DNA of 64,000 nucleotides. Source: a virus. The notes under the pieces were generated by a model. That model was not told the DNA's origin. It was given only the letters and a program-made list of their open reading frames with translations, and searched no databases. Of the stretch, positions 56,974 through 64,000 are shown one piece after another. The stretch is taken from IMG/VR virus record IMGVR_UViG_3300032053_000019, positions 34,440-98,439 of that record, one strand, 5' to 3'. Numbering within the stretch: position 1 is the stretch's first letter; each line of letters starts with the position of its first letter. A program made the position numbers and the translations under genes.

Positions 56974-58203
56974 ATGTTCGAAAACATCAAGAAATTCCTG
57001 CTTGCACAAAAGGCAGAATTGATGAGGCTCGATGAAGCCGAGGGTTTTAAGAGGCGGGAGGATCGTGGCTTCGACTTTTCACTAACCGATAAGGACACAG
57101 GTGTCCGTCGGGGCATGAGAGAGATCCTCTATGACAACACGATTGCGTGGATCGGTTCCGAGATGAAGGGCGTTCTCTTCAAAGAGGCATTGTCGCTTAA
57201 TCAGCCCGGTGTCCTTCATGAGGAAACTCTGACGACCGGCATCGCCACGTTCACCACGGCACTCCTGCCCGCGGTTCGACGGATTTATTCTCGCCTCTTG
57301 GCGATGGAACTTATTTCCGTCCAGCCCCTGTCGGGTCCTTCCGGGTATATGTATTGGTTGGATCACCTCTACGGCACCAATAAGGGTACCGTCCACATTG
57401 GTGATCGCCTGGACAAGGAACAGGAGAAGACCTTTGCTGACAGTTCCGAAAAGGGAGCGATCAGTGAAGTCAACTTCCAGCTGAAGAAAAAGTTGGTTGA
57501 GACGGAGATCAAAAAGCTAAAGGCTATCTGGACTCTGGAGTCCCAGCAGGATCTCAGTTCACAGTGGAAGTTGGATCTCTGGGGCGAGTTACAGCCTCAG
57601 GTAATTGATGAGATCGCTCGCGAGATTGACCAGAAGATCATGGTTGCCCTCCTGGCGGGCAACGGCGCTGGTAACACGGATTGGAACGCCAATGGTTACC
57701 TCGTTGATGACAAGACCACGATCGAGAAGAGAGCTTATCGTGAGACCCTTTATGAGGCGGTTGCCGAATCGGCTTCCAAGATCTTCAAGAAAAAGTACGT
57801 CTATCCCAACTGGCTCCTCATGGACGGGGACACCTTCACACGGATCGCCAAGCTCGAACGGTTCACCGCCGATCCCACCACCACCCCTGATCAGCAGAGC
57901 ATGATTGGTTGGCGGTATGAGGGCATTCTCGCCGGGAAGTACAAGGTTTACGTTGATCCGTGGTTCACGGCCAACAAGATCCTGATGGGCTTCCGTGGCG
58001 CCGATTGGAAGTATGCCGTCGGCTACTATGCTCCTTACATTCCTGTGTTCCTCTCGGAAGAGTACATCGTCAACGATGACTTCACGCAGAGAGCGCGGGG
58101 TGCGATGAGTCGGTATGCCTATGGTGTCATTCCTGAGTCGGAAGCTTCCGGCGCCGATGAGAAGAACAACGGTCTTGCAACCGTTACGATTACCCAGAGC
58201 TAA
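56974..58203 (+). CDS. Major capsid protein (T4 gp23-like, HK97 fold)
   Basis: The 409-residue protein follows the protease-scaffold gene, as in T4-like phages. Features of gp23-type capsids include a charged N-terminal helix, a central DEIAREIDQKIMVALL spine helix, and C-terminal APYIPVFLSEEY then RYAYGVI. It forms the shell. A strong terminator follows it directly. Confidence 0.87.
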   Translation: MFENIKKFLLAQKAELMRLDEAEGFKRREDRGFDFSLTDKDTGVRRGMREILYDNTIAWIGSEMKGVLFKEALSLNQPGVLHEETLTTGIATFTTALLPAVRRIYSRLLAMELISVQPLSGPSGYMYWLDHLYGTNKGTVHIGDRLDKEQEKTFADSSEKGAISEVNFQLKKKLVETEIKKLKAIWTLESQQDLSSQWKLDLWGELQPQVIDEIAREIDQKIMVALLAGNGAGNTDWNANGYLVDDKTTIEKRAYRETLYEAVAESASKIFKKKYVYPNWLLMDGDTFTRIAKLERFTADPTTTPDQQSMIGWRYEGILAGKYKVYVDPWFTANKILMGFRGADWKYAVGYYAPYIPVFLSEEYIVNDDFTQRARGAMSRYAYGVIPESEASGADEKNNGLATVTITQS

Positions 58204-58230
58204 TTAGGCTGGGCAATTTGAGTTCAACGG

Positions 58231-58273
58231 GGAAGGGCCATTCCGTCCTGGGATGGCCCTTCCTCTTTTTCTT
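58231..58273 (+). terminator. Strong intrinsic terminator after capsid gene
   Basis: GGAAGGGCCAT (58231-58241) pairs perfectly with ATGGCCCTTCC (58253-58263). Three more inner pairs give a ~14-bp stem with a five-base loop. TCTTTTTCTT follows. It ends the highly expressed capsid transcript. Confidence 0.9.
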
Positions 58274-58289
58274 ACGAGAGGAGTAAGCG

Positions 58290-59312
58290 ATGTTTAAGTT
58301 GGGCATGAACGTATCAGACATTTCGCAGAGTTTCGTCAATATGAATGGCGACTACGCCTCAGTCGAGCCGATGGGTGTGTTTGACTTTACCAGAGTGAAG
58401 GCGATGCCCAGCTACTTTGAACGAATCCCGAACTTCCTTGATGAGATGAAGAAGAGGGAACAAAAGCGATTTTACATTCAACGCACTTATGCTTTGGGTG
58501 ATGTATTAACTGGAGTGCCGGTAGTTCATTATTGTCGCGAGTTGGGATGGGATGCCGTCCTGAGGGTGGATGGTTATAACTCTCCCCTGATGAATATGCT
58601 GGACGTCCCACACTTAGTTACAAACCAGAGGTTGGAAATTCCCGGTTTGATCATGGACTGGGTCCTGGAGCGAGATCACACAGACCCTCAGTTGGGTCGT
58701 TTACATAGAACACATATTTACTTCAAGGCGCTAGGCATCAATGAGTTGCCAAAGAAGGTCGACTGGCGATGTGATATGTCGAAACTTCCGCCAACTCCTT
58801 TTAATCTGCCAAAGAAGTTTGTGGTGATGGTAGGTCAAGGAGCCAACTTTCGCAAACAATTACCGAAGACAACTATCGAGATGATCATAGATCGTTTGAA
58901 CAAGGAAGGTCGGAGAGTCTTTTACAATGGTGATCCTGATGATCTGAATGTTGACAAAGATATGACGATGTTGATGGGGAGGCAGTTAGGGGTGCCGGAA
59001 CTCTTCACCTTAATAGCACGGGCCGAGTGTCTCGTCACTGTAGATTCGGGTCCTCTTTGGATTGGTCACTTCACGCAGACGCCTACGATGGCCATCCTGG
59101 GTCCTTCCCATCCTGATCAGCGCCTTACTCTCCATCCTCTCTATCCGGAGGGGGCGGTTGGGATCAAGATGAACGATTGGATCAATTGCGAATCGTGCAC
59201 CGAGAACGGATGCCGGTGTGACAATACCATGCGATGCCTCCACGTCAACGGAGGCAGACTTGCCGAAACCGTGGCTAAAGAGGTCACAAAATTCTATCAG
59301 GAGCAGTCATAA
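58290..59312 (+). CDS. GT9/heptosyltransferase-like glycosyltransferase
   Basis: The 340-residue protein has GT-B features of family 9: GDVLTGVPV near residue 70 and VDSGPLWIGHFTQTPTMAIL followed by GPSHPDQR near the C-terminus, the nucleotide-sugar site. A Cys cluster (CESCTENGCRC) near the end is unusual. It may add sugar to phage DNA, capsid or host envelope. GAGGAG precedes ATG 58290. Confidence 0.8.
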   Translation: MFKLGMNVSDISQSFVNMNGDYASVEPMGVFDFTRVKAMPSYFERIPNFLDEMKKREQKRFYIQRTYALGDVLTGVPVVHYCRELGWDAVLRVDGYNSPLMNMLDVPHLVTNQRLEIPGLIMDWVLERDHTDPQLGRLHRTHIYFKALGINELPKKVDWRCDMSKLPPTPFNLPKKFVVMVGQGANFRKQLPKTTIEMIIDRLNKEGRRVFYNGDPDDLNVDKDMTMLMGRQLGVPELFTLIARAECLVTVDSGPLWIGHFTQTPTMAILGPSHPDQRLTLHPLYPEGAVGIKMNDWINCESCTENGCRCDNTMRCLHVNGGRLAETVAKEVTKFYQEQS

Positions 59313-62047
59313 TGTCAGTCAAATGCTATACAATGCCTTGCGGAGTTCTTCATGTAAACGAAGGGACTATTGAGGAAACCTTTTTCCATGAGGGTGAACC
59401 TATCACTTTGAAACCGAAACAAGCAAAGTTCCTCGGAGGATCCTCAAACGATCTGGTGCACTATTTGCTATATCCTGGATTCTGGGAAAGTCAGAAGTTA
59501 TTTGAGGAACTCAAAGCTAAAAACAAAAAGATGAATGTCCTGATTGATGTTTCGCGATCTGACCGGTGGGGTGATAACCTCATGCTAACCATCGTACCCA
59601 AGGCCTACAAGGAATCGTATGAGGAAAATGTAAGTATTGACGTCCTGATTAATCCTGCACTTGCCCAGGCATGGGAGAACAATCCACACATCCGGACAAT
59701 CCTTATTGAAAAGCCTACTGCAATCTATGATCTCATAGTTGACCTCAATGGTCTGGAGTTGAAGTTCCAGCCTAAGAGTGGGAAGAAGTGTTCGGATACT
59801 ATCCTGAAGAAATCCGGTTTGCATACGGTCAATAAGACCCCCGTGTACAAAGTAGCCGATCAGGAGAAAGAATGGGCGCAATCGTTCGCGGCTGGCCTCT
59901 CTAAGCCTATCATAGGGGTAGGTCGTGAGAGTTTTGCCAGAGTAAGAACCTATCCCCATATGGATCGTCTGATTGAACTCCTAAAAGAGTTTGATGGATC
60001 AGTGGTCATCCTGGATGAAAAGGATGCCGATGGAAAGTATAAGTTTACCTTCCGAGAGATGGGCGCTTTGATCAATGAGTGTGACTGGATTGTAGCGAAC
60101 GACTCAGGCGTCCTGCACCTGGCCGGTGCACTGAAGAAGCGAGTGATCGGAATCTTCGGACACACGGACGGGAAGGTAGTTTGCGAAAACTATGAAAAGG
60201 CAATTCCACTAAACGCGCCCAAGTGCGCTTTGCAAAAGAATCCGTGTTGGTGGGAAGTGCCCTGCATTGATGGCGCCGACTATCAGTGGAAGGAACCTTT
60301 GGGTCCACCTGCCTGCCTGCAGAAACTAGAGCCAGAAGAGGTGGTGAGCCAGATGTGTGACGAACTAGGCAAAGTGAAAAAGGTCTTGGTCGTTATGCTA
60401 ACCTTTGATCTCTTGCAGTGGACGAAGATGGCGGTGGAGTCAATTCGTTCCTTCCATGACTACGATCTATTTGTTGCTGATAATGAGTCAACCGACGGAA
60501 CTCAGGAATGGTTGAAGGCGAAAGGGATTGAGTTCGAGGCGAAACGATGCGGAGTCGCCGCCGCTCAGAATATAGGATTCCAAAAGTTCCTAGAAGGCGA
60601 CTATGATTACGTCCTCTTGGTGAACAACGATGTAGCTTTACATTACAACACAATAGACAGTCTGGTTGACATGATGGAGAAGACACCTGAACTCGGTGGT
60701 CTGACTTCAACGGAAGAGATGAAGATCGCTCCCTGGACGATTGATCTTGTTGAACCTAAAGGCAAGGGGTTTGAGGAGATTCAGGATATTCCGACTAGTG
60801 CCTATTCATGCACGATCTTCCGTCGGTCCATCGTAGAGAAGATCGGCCTGTTCGATGAACATTTCACTCCTCGGTATATTGAGGATAATGACTACACCTT
60901 GAGGCTGAGGATTGCTGGAGCAAAGTTCGGCAAGTCAAGGGAGTCAATCTTTTATCATGCAGTGGGGGCCGTCCTGGGTTCAAAGGAAGAGGAACGAAAA
61001 GGACGGAATCACCACTGGGATAAAAACATCGCCTACTACATTGAGAAATGGGGCATAGCACCTCATGAGCCTCAGGAGTTAGCCAAGGTCGGGCCGGAGC
61101 ATTACAAAGGCAAGTTGGTTCATGATCTGCGGGAGTACTTGGCGAATCCCAATGCCAAGGCGCCGACAGTTCGGATACGATGCTACCTAGCCGGCTTGGG
61201 CGATGTGATTTTCCGTTCGATCGTTGCCCGGGAATTGAAACGGCAGATCAGTGACAAGATCAAAGTTATCTATACTGTCTCGTTTGATCCTAAGGACACC
61301 ATGTCTGATAAAAGCCAAGAGAGGCGGGCGATTCTGTCCACCTATCCCTATATTGACAAGGTTGAGGAAAGGGAACTGGCTGGTGCAGACTTCACACTTG
61401 ACCTCACTGAGACAGAGTTTCGTGAGGAATGGCAGGAGGTCGCCAAGTATGGTCAGATTATGTCCGCCCGGACAGAGATCTACCTGGACATTGCTGGGTT
61501 GGATACCGATCAATTGAAACCGGACTTTTTCAATTCCGGACTTGAGAGGGACTTAGCCACTAAATACTGGAGTAGACATCCGGGAAAGAAAAAGATCGTG
61601 ATGGCAAAGGAAGGTTCCAATAAGTTGAAGTGCTGGCATGGTATGGACGAACTCGAGCGCCTCTTGATCGCCGAAGGGCACGCAGTGGTATGCCCGAACA
61701 AGGAAGACATGGACTTCAGGCATCTGGGAGCAGTCATCGCCCAGGCTGATCTGGTGATCTCCCCCGACTCAGGTCCTTCAAACCTTGCCGGTGCATTGAA
61801 TATTCCCGCTTTGACATTGTTCTCTAATCGGAATGGTGCAAGGTTTGAGAAGATGTTTCCTTCAATGATAGCGGTTCAGGGGTCATGCCCGCACGCGCCT
61901 GAGACTAACTATTGTGATTACAAAATGCTATGTTCAAAGACAGAGGGCCCATACCGCACGAAGGAGAATGGATTGGGCGAGCCAGAATGTTTCAAGGCAT
62001 TGAATGTCGAGTTGGTCATGGAGATTGCGAAGGAGATGCTGGGATGA
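59312..62047 (+). CDS. Three-domain glycosyltransferase (GT9-like, GT2, GT9-like)
   Basis: Residues ~75-350 are GT9-like, with VANDSGVLHLAGALKK and GIFGHTDG. Residues ~355-600 are a family 2 glycosyltransferase, with ADNESTDGTQEW, the metal-binding VLLVNNDVAL and EDNDYTLRLR. Residues ~625-911 are a second GT9-like domain, with GLGDVIFRSI and ISPDSGPSNLAGALN. One 911-residue chain thus could perform several transfers. It overlaps the previous gene by one base. Confidence 0.85.
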   Translation: MSVKCYTMPCGVLHVNEGTIEETFFHEGEPITLKPKQAKFLGGSSNDLVHYLLYPGFWESQKLFEELKAKNKKMNVLIDVSRSDRWGDNLMLTIVPKAYKESYEENVSIDVLINPALAQAWENNPHIRTILIEKPTAIYDLIVDLNGLELKFQPKSGKKCSDTILKKSGLHTVNKTPVYKVADQEKEWAQSFAAGLSKPIIGVGRESFARVRTYPHMDRLIELLKEFDGSVVILDEKDADGKYKFTFREMGALINECDWIVANDSGVLHLAGALKKRVIGIFGHTDGKVVCENYEKAIPLNAPKCALQKNPCWWEVPCIDGADYQWKEPLGPPACLQKLEPEEVVSQMCDELGKVKKVLVVMLTFDLLQWTKMAVESIRSFHDYDLFVADNESTDGTQEWLKAKGIEFEAKRCGVAAAQNIGFQKFLEGDYDYVLLVNNDVALHYNTIDSLVDMMEKTPELGGLTSTEEMKIAPWTIDLVEPKGKGFEEIQDIPTSAYSCTIFRRSIVEKIGLFDEHFTPRYIEDNDYTLRLRIAGAKFGKSRESIFYHAVGAVLGSKEEERKGRNHHWDKNIAYYIEKWGIAPHEPQELAKVGPEHYKGKLVHDLREYLANPNAKAPTVRIRCYLAGLGDVIFRSIVARELKRQISDKIKVIYTVSFDPKDTMSDKSQERRAILSTYPYIDKVEERELAGADFTLDLTETEFREEWQEVAKYGQIMSARTEIYLDIAGLDTDQLKPDFFNSGLERDLATKYWSRHPGKKKIVMAKEGSNKLKCWHGMDELERLLIAEGHAVVCPNKEDMDFRHLGAVIAQADLVISPDSGPSNLAGALNIPALTLFSNRNGARFEKMFPSMIAVQGSCPHAPETNYCDYKMLCSKTEGPYRTKENGLGEPECFKALNVELVMEIAKEMLG

Positions 62048-63336
62048 TAGACCTAGAAGTCATCGCAGAGAAGGTACTGGCTAATACGTGCTCCGTGGAC
62101 TTCCCAGGACGGAAGCATTACTGTGGTGATTATGAAGGTCATATGTATCGTGTAGTGGTCGACGAAGATTCCATTAAGTTATACAAGGAACTCTTTGATG
62201 ATCCTGTATGGTTATTGGAATTGTTCCAAGTGGGGATGGTTTCAACCAGACTCCTCGGGCAAACCGTTTCAGGCAGTCTTGTCCTTGAGCATAAAAAGTT
62301 CGCCTTTCAGTCGATGTTTCATGAGTGGACCTGGACGCAGAAGAAGGATCTTGCTTCAATGATCATCAGGATACAAAAGAAGTTATCTGAAAAGGATCTC
62401 TTCCTTTCAGATCCTCACGTGTTCAATGTAGCCTTTGATGATTCAGTACCGGTGTACTTTGACTTTGGTTCAATCACGAGAGGGCCTTATCCGATCAAGG
62501 AGTGGATTCGAAACTTTTGGTTGGGTCAGAATTGGATGGAGAGTTGGATGGCTCGTTTGAACATCACCTATACAGAGTTGCAGGACTTTCTTGAGCATCC
62601 TGAACATGCTACACTTGAGAATCAATTGAGAAACATCGAGCGCCTAACCAGTGAGATCAAGATGCTGGAGTGGAGTCAATACGATAAGCAAACCTTTAAT
62701 GTGAACGATCCCACCACGTGGCAGGAAAAGCATAACGCAGTAAAGAACCTGATGGAACTATTACCTGAACTGCCCAAGAAAGCGTTGGATGTGGGGAGCA
62801 ACACAGGTGACTTTTGCCACATACTTTTAAGTCAGGGGGTAGAGAAGGTTTGTGGATTCGATATTGATGAGGCGGCAGTAGAGATTCTCTATAAGATGGC
62901 CAAGGAAGGAAAACTTCCGATCACTGCAGTAGTGGGGAACATTACTGATCTTTATGGATGGCACGCAGTCGACTTCGGAGAGGTCACTTGGAATTCGTTA
63001 TACCAGCCAAACCTTCGATACGCCTCCGAGTTGGTTCTCTGTGTGGCGTTGATTCACCATGTATGCTATTTCCGAGAGTTCCCTATGACTACTTTGGCAG
63101 AGATCCTGGCGAATTACTCGACTAAGTATCTGATCATTGAATGGATCCCATACGATGACCGCCATCTTGAGGGACCGGTCAATAGGTTCGGGAAAGATCG
63201 CAGTGAATATACTGAGGAGGAATTCGTGACGACCTTTACGAAGTACTTTCCTACAGTGGTGGGGATTCAAAACTCTACCGATCAAGTTCGTAAGATGTAT
63301 CTCTTTTCTAAGGAGACAAAAAATGCTATCGAATAA
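62044..63336 (+). CDS. Kinase-like plus SAM-dependent methyltransferase protein
   Basis: ATG 62044 overlaps the previous stop. Residues ~1-200 include FLSDPHVFNVAFDDSVPVY followed by FDFGSI, which recalls the HRD..N / DFG core of kinase-like phosphotransferases. Residues ~255-430 are a class I methyltransferase with motif I LDVGSNTGDF and GFDIDEA. Its place beside glycosyltransferases suggests it phosphorylates or methylates a glycan. The kinase half is tentative. Confidence 0.7.
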   Translation: MIDLEVIAEKVLANTCSVDFPGRKHYCGDYEGHMYRVVVDEDSIKLYKELFDDPVWLLELFQVGMVSTRLLGQTVSGSLVLEHKKFAFQSMFHEWTWTQKKDLASMIIRIQKKLSEKDLFLSDPHVFNVAFDDSVPVYFDFGSITRGPYPIKEWIRNFWLGQNWMESWMARLNITYTELQDFLEHPEHATLENQLRNIERLTSEIKMLEWSQYDKQTFNVNDPTTWQEKHNAVKNLMELLPELPKKALDVGSNTGDFCHILLSQGVEKVCGFDIDEAAVEILYKMAKEGKLPITAVVGNITDLYGWHAVDFGEVTWNSLYQPNLRYASELVLCVALIHHVCYFREFPMTTLAEILANYSTKYLIIEWIPYDDRHLEGPVNRFGKDRSEYTEEEFVTTFTKYFPTVVGIQNSTDQVRKMYLFSKETKNAIE

Positions 63337-64000
63337 TGAGCAAGACGCATTGTTTCAGAACGCAAAGAACTATTGGCATGAGAAGGCCAAAGAGCATGGG
63401 GCCATCAACTGCCCATCGACCCAGTTTGAGGATGTGAAGATCAATGAGATCACAAAGGCCGATCTACTTCGGGGGTTTCCTGAAGAGAGGTTGAGTGAGG
63501 CAATAGTCCTCGACTTTGGGTGTGGTGAGGGACGAATGATCCCATACATTGCACCATTGGTAAAGAGATACATCGGAGTCGATGCCTCACTATCTTGCCT
63601 GGACTATGCAGAAAAGGTTGCTGAATCTTTCCCCAATGTATTCCTGCATGAACTAAAGCATCCTTACTCACTGTGGGATGATACTTTTCCAACTGCCCAG
63701 TTGACCGAGATTGATCTCTTCTTCAGTTGGACGGTATTCCAGCACATTCCCCACAAGTTGATGAAGTGCATGATCAAGTCAATTGCTGAGGGACTTCGTG
63801 AAGGGGCCTTCGCACACATTCAGTTTGACTGGCCAACTTTCGGAAAACTTCGTGAGTTAAAGTATCGCTTTGATCAGATGCCTGACTCAAGTTGTGATTG
63901 TCGCTGGTGGCCGGATTGGATGCTCTGGTCAATTCTAGAATCCTCTGGGTTTGACATTTCCGAAATACCAACTACTCAGTTCCAGTGTTGGCGTATGGTG
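63323..64000 (+). CDS. Class I SAM-dependent methyltransferase (3' end outside window)
   Basis: ATG 63323 lies behind AAGGAGA, 11 bases inside the previous gene, and the frame stays open to the window end. Motif I is LDFGCGEGRMI near residue 63, followed by IGVDAS and a catalytic-strand FFSWTVFQHI. This is the layout of small-molecule or sugar methyltransferases. It continues the glycosylation gene group. Confidence 0.85.
   Translation, partial: MLSNNEQDALFQNAKNYWHEKAKEHGAINCPSTQFEDVKINEITKADLLRGFPEERLSEAIVLDFGCGEGRMIPYIAPLVKRYIGVDASLSCLDYAEKVAESFPNVFLHELKHPYSLWDDTFPTAQLTEIDLFFSWTVFQHIPHKLMKCMIKSIAEGLREGAFAHIQFDWPTFGKLRELKYRFDQMPDSSCDCRWWPDWMLWSILESSGFDISEIPTTQFQCWRMV

Overview
The window is a stretch of a large tailed bacteriophage genome with T4-like (myovirus-type) head and replication genes. 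All ~100 genes lie on the + strand, tightly packed, with ATGA/TGATG stop-start overlaps, AGGAGG-type ribosome binding sites and frequent GTG/TTG starts. Five sigma-70-like promoters (1877, 4165, 43924, 50806, 52838) point to a bacterial host using ordinary vegetative RNA polymerase. The host cannot be named from the sequence.

Layout. 1-850: end of a GDP-mannose 3,5-epimerase gene. 859-4068: small genes of mostly unknown role. 4220-7360: a UvsW-like helicase, then an IS110-family (DEDD) transposase with seven hairpins of nearly identical geometry: three upstream, one inside its reading frame and three downstream. 7361-26277: replication mixed with 7-deazaguanine genes: QueD, DnaB-like helicase, a phosphoribosyltransferase-FolE fusion, a radical SAM protein, two tandem short-chain dehydrogenases, Gat-QueC, QueC, a possible sliding clamp, DpdA, a UDG-DNA polymerase I fusion, an SSB and a RecA/UvsX recombinase. 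26274-36225: FEN nuclease, ThyX, SbcD/SbcC-like proteins, a possible Holliday junction resolvase, a dATP/dGTP diphosphohydrolase-like protein, QueE, an ATP-grasp protein, DnaG-like primase and a sigma-factor-like protein. 36294-43510: large terminase, portal and a MuF protein with a probable ADP-ribosyltransferase tail. 43513-54986: about 11.5 kb of small accessory genes splitting the head module, with a structured noncoding RNA candidate, a tRNA, an amidase endolysin, an RNA ligase and a lysis-like membrane gene group. 54986-58203: prohead protease with a nested scaffold start, and the major capsid protein, closed by a strong terminator. 58290-64000: glycosyltransferases and methyltransferases.

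How the genes fit together. FolE, QueD, QueE and QueC complete the route from GTP to preQ0. DpdA would insert it into DNA, and Gat-QueC would be expected to convert the cyano group to an amidine, so the predicted base is deoxyarchaeosine (dG+) or a derivative. The radical SAM protein and the SDR pair inside the same gene run may add an undescribed step. The strongest candidate for an undescribed system is the IS110 recombinase with its hairpin array. IS110 enzymes are guided by a structured bridge RNA, and a set of seven 71-77-nt hairpins with about 43-nt loops around and inside the recombinase gene suggests a multi-element guide or substrate array.
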